A stretch of DNA of 64,000 bases from Lachnoclostridium sp. UBA1175 (GTDB taxonomy: Bacteria > Bacillota > Clostridia > Lachnospirales > Lachnospiraceae), in assembly GCA_002311665.1 (NCBI GenBank), contig DBYX01000010.1, positions 1-64,000 on the forward strand, read 5' to 3'. Each line of letters opens with the position of its first letter. The stretch's first letter is position 1. The notes under the pieces are model-generated. The model worked only from the letters and a program-made list of their open reading frames with translations, did not search any database and was not told the DNA's origin. A program made the translations under genes and the position numbers. Below are positions 32,334-41,327 of the stretch, in pieces.

Positions 32334-33437
32334 ATGAAGCGTAACACGATTATTGTCGGAACGCACAGTGTGATGCATGCGGTGGTCGATTTCGGCTGCG
32401 CCATGCTCGTGATGGGGATCGCGCTGGATGCGGGACTCAGCCTTACAATGGCCACGCTGGTAATCTGGGTCTATGATTTCTGTGCGTTCGCGCTGCAGTA
32501 TCCGGTCGGTATCCTTGCGGACCCGTGGAACCGGAATTCGCTGATGGCGGCGATCGGATGTTTCCTCGTCGCCGCGGGATTTGCGTTCCGTCCCCACGCC
32601 GTTATCGCCTGCGCGATCGCAGGCATCGGCAACGCGCTCTACCACGTCGGCGGCGGCGTGGATGTGCTGAACATTTCCGACCGAAAGGCCTCCTTCCCGG
32701 GGATCTACGTGGCGACCGGCTCCGTCGGCCTGTACCTCGGCATGAACGGAGATCACATGCCCTTCGGCTCGTCGGTAACGGTCGCGTTGCTGATCGTCAG
32801 CGGTGTGCTGTTGATCGGCCTCTATCTGCTTATCCGATACCGATACCGGATCGACAACGAGCCGTGCAAGCGCATCGTCGAACCGGTTCGGATGACGGAA
32901 CCGCAGCTGTGGATCATCTACTGTATGATGCTCACGGTATGCCTGCGAAGCTGCTTCGGCATGCTGATGAAGTTTCCCTGGAGAACCGGTTTTACGCACG
33001 GCCTGATCGCTGTCATCGCAGTGACTCTCGGGAAAATGCTCGGCGGCATCATCGGAGACCGTCTCGGGTGGATGCGCACCTCCGTGACATCGCTGTTCAC
33101 GGCCTCCGTTTTGTTCGCATTTGCGGACAGGAGCATGGCTTGCGGGGTGGCCGCCATGTTGCTTTTCAATATGTCTATGCCGATCACGCTGAGTGTGACG
33201 GTCAACATGTTCCCGAAACGCAAGGGGGCTGCCTTCGGGTTAATCTCGGCGATGCTGTTCTGCGGTCTGGTACCCGCATTTTCCGACCTCGCCGACACGT
33301 TGTCCCAAACGCCGATCCTCGTGTCGGCTGTCGTTGTATCGGCAGTTCTGTTGCTAGTGGGGTTAAAACTATATCACGATCAGAAGGGGGATTCATCATG
33401 TCACGGATCAGGAAACGCGGAACATATCTCGTCCTAA
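32334..33437 (+). CDS. MFS-type transporter
   Basis: The 367-residue protein is almost entirely hydrophobic with 11-12 predicted spans. The loop after the second span (GILADPWNRNSLM) matches the position of the MFS GxLaDrxGrr motif; GKMLGGIIGDRLGWMRTS repeats it in the second half. It is short for a 12-span MFS. It lies between two small membrane proteins and overlaps the last one by 40 bases, so the three are co-translated. The substrate is unknown. Confidence 0.7.
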   Translation: MKRNTIIVGTHSVMHAVVDFGCAMLVMGIALDAGLSLTMATLVIWVYDFCAFALQYPVGILADPWNRNSLMAAIGCFLVAAGFAFRPHAVIACAIAGIGNALYHVGGGVDVLNISDRKASFPGIYVATGSVGLYLGMNGDHMPFGSSVTVALLIVSGVLLIGLYLLIRYRYRIDNEPCKRIVEPVRMTEPQLWIIYCMMLTVCLRSCFGMLMKFPWRTGFTHGLIAVIAVTLGKMLGGIIGDRLGWMRTSVTSLFTASVLFAFADRSMACGVAAMLLFNMSMPITLSVTVNMFPKRKGAAFGLISAMLFCGLVPAFSDLADTLSQTPILVSAVVVSAVLLLVGLKLYHDQKGDSSCHGSGNAEHISS

Positions 33438-33835
33438 CGGCGTCGGTACTGCTGCATCTGATGACCGGGGTCTGTCTGGCCAATCCCATATACACACCTA
33501 CCATGTATGATTACGCAATGAAGATCTACCCGTACGTGATCCCGGTGTGTATCGTCTTGCTCGTGGCCTGGGCGCTTCTGTTTCTCCGAAAGAATGAAAA
33601 ATGGCGCCTTCGCGACCGGTTCAAAGTGCTTCTGTATATCGTAGTCGGATTCGTGTGCTCCGGCTTTCTGCTCGGATTTATCTTCCTCTTCGTGGCCCTC
33701 ATTCGCCTGATACGTCTTTTCAACGGAAAGGCTCCGGTGCCGAACGAGCGGGAGGAATTATCTGCCAATCTGGAAGCACGGTACCGAAACGACGATTTCA
33801 TCAACCAGTTGGAACAAATGCGTGACAAGGATTAA
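33398..33835 (+). CDS. Small membrane protein, third gene of the MFS operon
   Basis: The predicted product has 145 residues from MSRIRKRGTYLVLTASVLLH, with AAGGGGG before the ATG. An N-terminal signal-like segment, two further spans (about residues 43-60 and 75-98) and a charged C-terminal tail (NDDFINQLEQMRDKD) are visible. It begins inside the MFS gene in another frame. No family was recognised. Confidence 0.6.
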   Translation: MSRIRKRGTYLVLTASVLLHLMTGVCLANPIYTPTMYDYAMKIYPYVIPVCIVLLVAWALLFLRKNEKWRLRDRFKVLLYIVVGFVCSGFLLGFIFLFVALIRLIRLFNGKAPVPNEREELSANLEARYRNDDFINQLEQMRDKD

Positions 33836-33877
33836 AACATATCCCCGGTCACACTGTTGAATAAAAGCCAAACAAAT

Positions 33878-33911
33878 ACAGGGCGAGAGCAACGGAATGC
33901 TTTCGCCCTGT
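33878..33911. terminator. Bidirectional terminator
   Basis: ACAGGGCGAGAGCA pairs with TGCTTTCGCCCTGT with one mismatch. It lies between two convergent genes; the plus strand continues TTTCAT and the minus strand TTTGTT. Confidence 0.7.
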
Positions 33912-33929
33912 TTCATATTCGTAAGGATC

Positions 33930-35831
33930 TTACGTCGTGATCGCTTCCTTGATCTCTGCGAGCTCCGCATCGGAACTTTCCTCGGAACGGTCCTCGGTCC
34001 GACCCTCCTCGTCCACCTTCTTGAACTGCGTGTTGTACAGTTCGGTGTATACGCCGCCGAGCTTGACGAGATCGCGGTGCTGACCTCGCTCGACAATCGC
34101 TCCGTCCTTGACGACGAGGATCTCGTCGGCTGCGAGGATGGTCGAGAGACGGTGTGCGATCAGGATGCTCGTGCGCTCCTCGATGATCGGGTCGATGGCT
34201 TCCTGGATCTTGCTCTCCGAGATGGAGTCAAGCGCCGAGGTCGCCTCGTCGAAGATCAGCAGCGCAGGATTCTTGAGCAACACACGCGCGATGGAGATTC
34301 GCTGTTTCTCGCCGCCGGAGAGTTTCAGTCCGCGGTTGCCGACCATCGTGTCAAGGCCGGTCTCCTGCGACTCGATAAAGTCGTAAATGTTGGCCTTCCT
34401 GCAGGCTTCGATCATCTCCTCCTCGGTCGCGTCCTCCTTCGCGTAAAGCAGGTTCTCGCGGATGGTGCCGTTGAAGAGATAGGTCTCCTGCGAGACAACG
34501 CCGACATTCCTGCGAAGGAAGCCGAGGTCGAGTTTCTTCACGTCGACGCCGTCGAACAGAACCTGTCCGTTCTGCACGTCATACAGTCGCGGGATCAGGT
34601 TGATGATCGTACTCTTGCCCGAGCCCGAAGGACCGACGATCGCGATACTTCGCCCGCTCTCGAGCTTGAAACTCACGTCGTGCAGGATTTGCCGCTCCGG
34701 ATCGTACGAAAAATCGACATGGTCGAACGTGATCTCGCCGTGCGCCGTCTCGGGAGTGATCGCATCGGGAGCGTTCTCGATCTCGATCGGCATGTCAAAA
34801 TACTCGAATATACGGGTGAACAACGCCATCGAGCGCATCCAGTCGACCTGGATGTTGAGGAGGTTGTTGACCGGCATATAGGTGCGTCCCAGGAGCGCCA
34901 CCATCACGGTGATGTCACCGGGCGTCAGAGAACTTTTATAATTTATGATCAGGATACCGCCCACCAGGTAGAGAAGCATCGGGCCGATGTTCGTCACGGT
35001 GTTGAGCACCACGAAGAACCAGCGGCCTGCCATGCGCTCACGGATGTTGAGGCGGATCATACGTCCGTTTGCGTCCTTGTAGCGCCCGTACTCCTGCTTC
35101 TCCTTGCCGAAGAGCTTCACGAGAAGCTGGCCGCTCACCGACATCGTCTCGTTGAGGATACCGTTGATCTCATCGTTGCACGCCTGCGCTTCGCCGGTCA
35201 GTTTCCATCTCGTCTTGCCGGCTTTCCGCGTCGGGATGACGAAGAGCGGGATGATGCACACGCCGAGCACCGCGAGGATCCAGTTCTTCTGGAACATCAT
35301 CACGAGCGCCACGACAAGCGTGATCGTGTTCGAGAGGATATTGCGGAACGTGTTTGTGATCACGGACTCCACGCCGGAGATATCACTCGTCATTCGCGTG
35401 ATGATATCGCCCTGATTGTTCGTCGTAAAGAACCGCTGCGACATTTTCTGCAGATGCGAGAACATCTGGTTACGCATATCGTACGTGATGTGCTGCGCGA
35501 TCCACGTGTTGATGTAGCCCTCGACCACGCCGATCAGGTTCGACAACAGTGTCAGTCCGAACGACGCAACGACCAGAATGATCAGCAGGTCCAGATTGCC
35601 GGCGATGATACCGTCGTCGAGGATCCTACCGGTCAGCACCGACGGATACAGCGACAAAGTCGACGAAACAGCGATGCAGATGAGGACGAGCAACAGTTGT
35701 TTCCAGTACGGTTTGAGGTAGGAAAAGACTCTCTTCAGGAGTTCTTTCGTGATCTTCGGCTGGTTCGCCTTCTCCTCCTCCGTCATGAAGCCCCGCGCGA
35801 ACGGGCCTCCCATTCTTCCTCCGGGCGGCAT
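33930..35831 (-). CDS. ABC exporter, fused permease and ATPase (multidrug/lipid type)
   Basis: The 633-residue protein has six membrane spans in residues about 40-320. A complete ATPase follows: Walker A IVGPSGSGKSTIIN, signature LSGGEKQRISIARVLL, Walker B ALLIFDEATSALD and the switch His in IAHRLST. The Gly/Pro-rich start MPPGGRMGGPFARGF is common in clostridial exporters that work as heterodimers, but no partner half lies next to it. The start has AGGAG seven bases upstream. The substrate is unknown. Confidence 0.9.
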   Translation of the reverse strand: MPPGGRMGGPFARGFMTEEEKANQPKITKELLKRVFSYLKPYWKQLLLVLICIAVSSTLSLYPSVLTGRILDDGIIAGNLDLLIILVVASFGLTLLSNLIGVVEGYINTWIAQHITYDMRNQMFSHLQKMSQRFFTTNNQGDIITRMTSDISGVESVITNTFRNILSNTITLVVALVMMFQKNWILAVLGVCIIPLFVIPTRKAGKTRWKLTGEAQACNDEINGILNETMSVSGQLLVKLFGKEKQEYGRYKDANGRMIRLNIRERMAGRWFFVVLNTVTNIGPMLLYLVGGILIINYKSSLTPGDITVMVALLGRTYMPVNNLLNIQVDWMRSMALFTRIFEYFDMPIEIENAPDAITPETAHGEITFDHVDFSYDPERQILHDVSFKLESGRSIAIVGPSGSGKSTIINLIPRLYDVQNGQVLFDGVDVKKLDLGFLRRNVGVVSQETYLFNGTIRENLLYAKEDATEEEMIEACRKANIYDFIESQETGLDTMVGNRGLKLSGGEKQRISIARVLLKNPALLIFDEATSALDSISESKIQEAIDPIIEERTSILIAHRLSTILAADEILVVKDGAIVERGQHRDLVKLGGVYTELYNTQFKKVDEEGRTEDRSEESSDAELAEIKEAITT

Positions 35832-35967
35832 AGTTTTTCTCCTTTCATTCTACCATTGTAGAACCTATATTTTGCCTGCCAATGATATCATTATAAACGT
35901 TTTATCCTGCAAGTCGATAGACAATCCTGTCAACTTGCGGCAGTTCCCGGAAAACTGCGCTGCGCCG

Positions 35968-37119
35968 TCAATCCACGGCTTTCAGTCGCACGGTCATCGT
36001 CACGGGGTTGTGGTCCGAGCACACGAAGCCGCAGTCGAGCGTCTCGCAGCTGACCACCTCGATGTTGTCGGAGACGATGTAGCCATCGATCACATAGTAC
36101 TGGAAGGTGTCCTTGTCGGAGCCGGCGTACACGGTGTCGAGGCTCCTGCAGGTCGGCTTGCCCGCATCGGTCACGAACGTGCAATGCTCCCCGAACTCCT
36201 TCACATCGATCGTTCCGCACTGCCATTTGTCGGGATCGATCGGGTACTTGCTGATGTCGACGTTGGAAAATGTCTGGTTGAAGTCACCTCCCGCGATCAC
36301 ATAGTTGCCCCTTCCGATCTCCTCGTCGAGCACCGAGCGGAGCAGCTTGGTCTGCTCGATCTTGCCCTCACCCGAGTCGTATGCCTCCAGATGCAGGTTG
36401 ATGATCACAAGCTCCCTGCCGGTGCCCTCCACCGCGATGCGCTGGATCGTCAGGCACCTCTTCAGGTTGCCCACGCTGACCGGCCACGAGAACGGGCACG
36501 GCAGTTTCACGCGTTCCGCCGAAAGTATGCGGTACGCCGAGAGCATTTGGATACCGCTGTTGACGCGCCCGATCGGCGGGATCGGGTACGGCACGTATTT
36601 TACTTTGAAATTATACGCGAAGACCGACTGATAATCTTTCCCCGTCTTGTCACACATCACATTGTGCAGCTGCCTCGTCTCGTCGATTCCGTATGACCGC
36701 GAGCAGTCGATATCGATCTCCTGCACAAGCAGGATGTCCGGTGCAACCTCTGTCATCTTCGAGAACATCCCGTCGAGGTTCTCGCGCACCCTCGCCTCAT
36801 CCGCAGTGTACACGCCGGAGCCGCCGTCCATGAAGAAGTCCGCGTTGTCGCCGAGCGCGCCGTAGCCGACATTCCACGTCATCAGTTTGATCTCCTCTCC
36901 GAGAGGCGCCCACGCCTGCAGGTTGCCGCCGTCGGGCTTGCCTTCGGGCTGTACGACCTCAAGCGACTCGCGGTCCGCGGGGCGGTACTCCGTGATCGTC
37001 AGCCACAGGATGACCCCTACGGCAAAAAGCACGACCGCGCCGAGCACGATCCCGACGATGAGTAAAATTTTCCGCAGAAGGCTTCGCCTGCCGCGCTTTT
37101 TCTCTTTCTTTTCGTCCAT
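35968..37119 (-). CDS. Membrane-anchored endonuclease/exonuclease/phosphatase family protein
   Basis: The product is about 383 residues starting MDEKKEKKRGRRSLLRKILL, with AAAGGGTG upstream. One N-terminal span holds the domain outside the cell. The EEP fold is complete: LMTWNVGYGALGDN, the metal-binding Glu in LLVQEIDID, GGDFNQT and the terminal SDHNPVT with catalytic His. The family includes DNases and phospholipid or inositol phosphatases. An extracytoplasmic anchor favours a phosphodiesterase or nuclease acting at the envelope. It overlaps no gene but closely follows a HAD phosphatase gene. Confidence 0.85.
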   Translation of the reverse strand: MDEKKEKKRGRRSLLRKILLIVGIVLGAVVLFAVGVILWLTITEYRPADRESLEVVQPEGKPDGGNLQAWAPLGEEIKLMTWNVGYGALGDNADFFMDGGSGVYTADEARVRENLDGMFSKMTEVAPDILLVQEIDIDCSRSYGIDETRQLHNVMCDKTGKDYQSVFAYNFKVKYVPYPIPPIGRVNSGIQMLSAYRILSAERVKLPCPFSWPVSVGNLKRCLTIQRIAVEGTGRELVIINLHLEAYDSGEGKIEQTKLLRSVLDEEIGRGNYVIAGGDFNQTFSNVDISKYPIDPDKWQCGTIDVKEFGEHCTFVTDAGKPTCRSLDTVYAGSDKDTFQYYVIDGYIVSDNIEVVSCETLDCGFVCSDHNPVTMTVRLKAVD

Positions 37120-37134
37120 CACGATCACCCTTTC

Positions 37135-37803
37135 TCAAACCGATCCCGTGTCACCCAAAGCCACCCCGGCAATCTCCGCGGGAGTTTTCACAATGAAAGT
37201 TGCACCCGACTCACGAAGTTCCTCCTCATTACCGTAGCCGTAGAGAACGCCGACGGAGTCGATCCCGACCTCACACGCGGCCTTGATATCGTAAAACCGG
37301 TCGCCGACCATCAGGATCTCCCCGCGGTCCGCGTCCGTCAGTCCCAACTGTTCCATCGCCGTGCGGATGAACACGGCCTTGTTCGGATCGCGTCCTTCCA
37401 GCGACGGTCCGATGATGCCTTCGAAGAAGTCCCGCACGCCCTCGTGCTTCGCCACAACCTCCGCCATATTCTGCGGTTTGGAAGTGACGATCATCAGCCT
37501 GCAGCCCGCGTCACGGAGCGCCTGCAGCGTGTCCTTCACGCCCGCGAACAGCGGCGCCAGGTAGACACCTTCGCTCTCGTAATACTCGCGGTACACGCGG
37601 ATCGCCTCAAAGCTGTCCTCGTCCGACAATCCGTAAAATTCGTGAAATGAAACATACAAAGGCGGCCCGATGAAGCGCTTCAGAAGGTCCCGGTTCGGTG
37701 TCTCGATCCCGAAGTGCGCGAGCGCCCTGCCCGCCGCCTCGACGATACCGAACTCCGACTGCGTCAACGTGCCGTCCAGATCAAAGAAAACATAGTGATA
37801 CAT
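37135..37803 (-). CDS. HAD-family hydrolase (phosphoglycolate phosphatase-like)
   Basis: The 222-residue HAD has motif I FFDLDGTLTQS (nucleophile Asp), motif II MIVTSKP, motif III Lys in DPNKAVF and motif IV GDRFYDIKAA. The helical cap (residues about 15-85, IGPPLYVSFHEFYGLS) places it with Gph/PpaX-type phosphatases. The start MYHYVFFDLDGTL is at the first Met. It probably dephosphorylates a small metabolite and lies 15 bases upstream of the EEP gene. Confidence 0.85.
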   Translation of the reverse strand: MYHYVFFDLDGTLTQSEFGIVEAAGRALAHFGIETPNRDLLKRFIGPPLYVSFHEFYGLSDEDSFEAIRVYREYYESEGVYLAPLFAGVKDTLQALRDAGCRLMIVTSKPQNMAEVVAKHEGVRDFFEGIIGPSLEGRDPNKAVFIRTAMEQLGLTDADRGEILMVGDRFYDIKAACEVGIDSVGVLYGYGNEEELRESGATFIVKTPAEIAGVALGDTGSV

Positions 37804-37890
37804 CCGATAACCTCACAGTGCTTTTGATATGTAAACCCCTTACTCTCTCCGTCACTGAAACTTTCTGTCTGATTGTCTCCCTGCGACCGT

Positions 37891-39543
37891 TCAGTCGCCC
37901 AGCCGCAACAGATCCGTGTTCATAATCCTATGATACAGCAAAACCGTCGCCGCCGCAACAACTGCGACAACAACAGCCGTGACAAGATCGGCCGGCCCGT
38001 CGGGCAGCATCAGCAGTCCGGCCGTCGGGATCAGCGCGGTGAATACGCTGAGTATCCCGAGCGCAACGGCAGCACTCTGCTTCACGACCTCGGCCTCATT
38101 TTCCCATTTGAACTTAGGAAACCGCAGGTTCAAAAAGAGCCCGAGCACAACGGCGAAAACAATGTACACAAGCGGCACAACCAACAGCCACAGACGCTGC
38201 ATCACGCCGACCCGCACCGTGAACAGCAGAACAAGCTCCGCGACAAGATAGAACGGTGCAAACAAAAGCAGGTTGAACAACAGTTTCGCATTCAGTATGT
38301 CCCCGGTTGCGATCGGCAGACTCTTGGTGATCCACCAGTTCTTGCCCTCCGCGGAGATCGACGACGATGTGACCGTCATCATACAAAACGGAACGCTGAG
38401 CAAAAACGGCAGCGCTGCGGTCGGGTGCATCGCAACCGGCAGATTGCCTATCTTCCGGATCAGTTCCTCGGGGCCGAACACTGCCATCACCACAGCGAGA
38501 ACAACCGCGAGAACCGGCCCGATTATCGTGTTGGACACATAGAGCCCGGACGAAAAATACCTCCCGGCCTCCTTGCGTACGAGCGCCTCCAGCACGGAGT
38601 GCGACTGCAGCGCGGTCATCTTGTAATCCCTGTGCATCGTTACGGGCGCAAGCCTTCCGGAGATCGCGAACAGATTCCGGCCGATCACGAAGGCCGTGAT
38701 CAGCAGAGCAGCCAGCGAGACGGTCGCGAGGATGAGAAGCCCTGCGGGTTTCTTCCCGGAGAACCAGGAACCCCAGGTCTTTACAAACGGCGTCTTCGCC
38801 TCGAGTTTCTCGAGCGTCTCCGCAGCCTGCTTCGCGACGCGGTCGTTCATCTCCTTCTGCGAGAGCTTGTCGCCGCCCTGATCCTGCGTAATCGCGCCGA
38901 GATTCATATTGACAGTCGAACTGCCCGTAACCGCAAAGGACAGCGCCATCATTCCGACCACGACGATGACCGCCAGCAGCACCTCCGCCAGCACCTTGTG
39001 GCGGACTCTCGCGATCAATGCGGCAAATGCGATCCCTACCCACGCGGCAAGCGCCACCGGCAGGATCGGCAGGATCAGGATCGCCGGCACGATCATAAGC
39101 CAGAACGTCGCGCCCGCGTGCTCCGCGATCCCGTATACGAGAAAACTCGGCACGATAACGATGACCGCGGCGATCAGGCCGTCGACATACATTTTCATAA
39201 GTCTCGCCGCCGCAACCGGCATACTGCGGATCGGCAACGATGACAGAAGTTCACGGTCACGCACGCGGTACAGATTGCCGCGGGCCTTCAGCACGCCGAT
39301 CATAAACGCGATCATCATCGCAAGCGCCGGATACAGCATCGGGATCACACGCCCGATCCCGAACTCTTCGAAAGCGAAGGATGCGCCGGCGATGTACCCT
39401 ACCGCAACGACGAAAAGAAACACAAACACGCACAGCAAAGCCGTCCGCCGCTTTCTGTCCGAAGGATCCTTCGTGTGTCGGTAGACGTTGAGCCCGGCGT
39501 AGTTCACCATTTCCGATTTCCAGATTGTCAAAAACGAATTCAT
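37891..39543 (-). CDS. ABC-2 type transporter permease
   Basis: The product is about 550 residues from MNSFLTIWKSEMVNYAGLNV. It has at least twelve hydrophobic segments in two halves, with a charged soluble insert near residues 225-265 (QGGDKLSQKEMNDRVAKQAA). Large permeases of this kind pair with a separate ATPase and often carry a weakly conserved ABC exporter fold. The ATPase gene ends 49 bases upstream, so the two form an operon. The substrate is unknown. Confidence 0.75.
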   Translation of the reverse strand: MNSFLTIWKSEMVNYAGLNVYRHTKDPSDRKRRTALLCVFVFLFVVAVGYIAGASFAFEEFGIGRVIPMLYPALAMMIAFMIGVLKARGNLYRVRDRELLSSLPIRSMPVAAARLMKMYVDGLIAAVIVIVPSFLVYGIAEHAGATFWLMIVPAILILPILPVALAAWVGIAFAALIARVRHKVLAEVLLAVIVVVGMMALSFAVTGSSTVNMNLGAITQDQGGDKLSQKEMNDRVAKQAAETLEKLEAKTPFVKTWGSWFSGKKPAGLLILATVSLAALLITAFVIGRNLFAISGRLAPVTMHRDYKMTALQSHSVLEALVRKEAGRYFSSGLYVSNTIIGPVLAVVLAVVMAVFGPEELIRKIGNLPVAMHPTAALPFLLSVPFCMMTVTSSSISAEGKNWWITKSLPIATGDILNAKLLFNLLLFAPFYLVAELVLLFTVRVGVMQRLWLLVVPLVYIVFAVVLGLFLNLRFPKFKWENEAEVVKQSAAVALGILSVFTALIPTAGLLMLPDGPADLVTAVVVAVVAAATVLLYHRIMNTDLLRLGD

Positions 39544-39591
39544 ATAGTTCCTTTTCCTCTGTCCGCCCTGAGACACGCTCTCTTCCGCGGC

Positions 39592-40311
39592 TCATTCCTT
39601 ATTGTCCACGGTCTCCATAAAGATCGACTCGAGCGACGACTGATCCTTGACGACCTCGCTCATCAGGCCGGAGGTGACAAGATGCCCCTCCTTGATGATG
39701 GCCACCTTGTTGCACAGTTTCTCCGCCACGTCGAGGACGTGCGTCGAGAAGAAGATCGCGCAGCCGGCGTCGGTCATGCTCCGCATGATTTCCTTGAGGA
39801 GGAACGCCGCCTTCGGATCAAGGCCCACGAAAGGCTCGTCCATGATCAGAAGCTTCGGCTCGTGCAGCAGCGCTGAGATCAGCACAAGCTTCTGTTTCAT
39901 TCCGTGCGAGTAGCCCGACACGAGGTCGCCGAGCGAGTCGGTGATCTCGAAACGGCCGGCATACTCGGCGATGCGCGCCTCGCGGTCCGCCTTGGAGATA
40001 CCGAAGACATCCGCGATGAAATTCAGGTACTGGATGCCCGTCATATACTCATAGATATCAGGATTGTCCGGCACGTACGCGATGCGTCGCTTGACCTCCT
40101 CGGGCTCCTTCGTGATGTCGAGCCCGTCGATCAGCACCGTTCCTTTGTCAAACTCGTGGATCCCGGTGATCGCCTTCAAAAGCGTCGTCTTGCCCGCGCC
40201 GTTGTGCCCGATGAAGGCGTATATGTCGCCCTTCTCCACGTGGAGTGAAATGTCCGAGACGCCCTTGGTCGTCCCCTTGTATATTTTCTCCAGATCACGG
40301 ATCACAAGCAT
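39592..40311 (-). CDS. ABC transporter ATP-binding protein
   Basis: The 239-residue ATPase has Walker A IGHNGAGKTTLLKA, Q-loop YVPDNPDIYEY, signature SGYSHGMKQKLVLISAL, Walker B LLIMDEPFVGLD and switch His in STHVLDV. The SGYSHGMKQK signature is a variant of LSGGQ common in ABC-2 systems. It partners the permease downstream. Confidence 0.9.
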   Translation of the reverse strand: MLVIRDLEKIYKGTTKGVSDISLHVEKGDIYAFIGHNGAGKTTLLKAITGIHEFDKGTVLIDGLDITKEPEEVKRRIAYVPDNPDIYEYMTGIQYLNFIADVFGISKADREARIAEYAGRFEITDSLGDLVSGYSHGMKQKLVLISALLHEPKLLIMDEPFVGLDPKAAFLLKEIMRSMTDAGCAIFFSTHVLDVAEKLCNKVAIIKEGHLVTSGLMSEVVKDQSSLESIFMETVDNKE

Positions 40312-40337
40312 AATGATCCCTCCTTATATTTCGCTTT

Positions 40338-40955
40338 TCACTCATCCGTCGACTGCGCACCCGACGGCTCACCGTACTCCGTCTCGATCTCCGGGACGGT
40401 CTTGAATGTGAGCACCGACCTCGGCCGGATCAGCAGAGGCTTCTGCAGACACTTCGGCGAATCGTAGATGATCCACGCATCGTGGTGATCGTCGCCCCGG
40501 TGAATGTCCGCCCTGCGAAACCGGATGCCGTTCGGACACACGCCCTCCAGGTAGTCGTCGCCGGCGGTGAGCGTACAGGCAACGAGGTCGTCCTCTTCGA
40601 TGTCATCACGGGTGAAACCCCTCTCAGGGTCATATTTGTACTGTGAGAACAGCTTGTCGGCAGCGTCCGAAACGATCATTATCTTCAGCTTCCGCAAACA
40701 ATTATTGATCTCTTTCAGATTCTTCTGTGACAGCTTGTATTGCACGATGGCCGTTGCGATCAGGGCAATCCCGATGACTACCATGATCATCACGATCGTA
40801 TGCTTCGCCGCCGGTGTCCCGGCATCCTTAAGCCGCGATACCAGACTCACCATGAAGCACAGCATCCCGAGTCACACGAAAAACGCGATCGTCAGTAACA
40901 GACCCCTGCTCTTATATCACTGATACTCAGCCCGAAGTTGTTCAAATCTGTCCAT
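40338..40955 (-). pseudogene. Membrane protein gene interrupted by two in-frame TGA codons
   Basis: A strong ribosome binding site (GGGGAGATTACA) precedes an ATG at 40955 that reads MDRFEQLRAEYQ, TGA, YKSRGLLLTIAFFV, TGA, LGMLCFMVSLVSRLKDAG and then stays open to 40338. All parts share one frame, so only two substitutions separate it from a 205-codon gene. The protein would have two membrane spans and a soluble domain ending LIRPRSVLTFKTVPEIETEY. Restart at Met-31 (40865) could give a shorter product, but its ribosome binding site is poor. It is not assigned to a family; the C-terminal half faintly resembles DUF3137-type proteins. Confidence 0.7.
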
Positions 40956-40988
40956 TGTAATCTCCCCTTTTCCGCAGTATGCACTGCG

Positions 40989-41291
40989 TTACACTTCGTA
41001 ATCAAAACAGCTGCGCACAGCCGTGTACGGACGCACCTTGGTCGTCGCGACCTCCACATGCGCGGGATGCACGGCGTAGCCTGCCAGGGCAGCCTCGTCC
41101 GTGAACGAGGAATCGAGGATCAGGTCGGCGTTGGAGCTCGCAAGCCCGTCCGTGTACACCTTGATCTCGACGATCCCCGGCACCTTGTCCTTCAGGCCCT
41201 CGAGGCCTTCCTTGATGTCCTTCTTGATCTGCGCCTTCTCCGCGTCACTGTACTCCGCCTTCAGCGTCCATACGATCACATGCTTTACCAT
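40989..41291 (-). CDS. Dabb-family (stress-responsive alpha/beta barrel) protein
   Basis: The predicted product has 100 residues starting MVKHVIVWTLKAEYSDAEKA, with GGAGG upstream. The opening VKHVIVWTLK, the middle IVEIKVYTDGLASSNADLIL and the end YAVHPAHVEV are the standard dimeric ferredoxin-like Dabb pattern. Its role in most bacteria is unclear; dimers may bind small hydrophobic ligands. It lies 36 bases after glpK on the same strand. Confidence 0.85.
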   Translation of the reverse strand: MVKHVIVWTLKAEYSDAEKAQIKKDIKEGLEGLKDKVPGIVEIKVYTDGLASSNADLILDSSFTDEAALAGYAVHPAHVEVATTKVRPYTAVRSCFDYEV

Positions 41292-41327
41292 TTTACACCT
41301 CCGAATAATATTATTTATAACCACTCA

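Noticed and set aside
33897..35861. Long plus-strand frame of 654 codons
   Set aside because: It is antisense to a complete ABC exporter with all ATPase motifs. The frame is a by-product of G/C-ending codons and has no recognisable domains.
40872..40919. TGA codons as selenocysteine or Trp
   Set aside because: Many genes here end in TGA, no SECIS-like structure was recognised, and the protein is not a known selenoprotein. Nonsense mutation is simpler.
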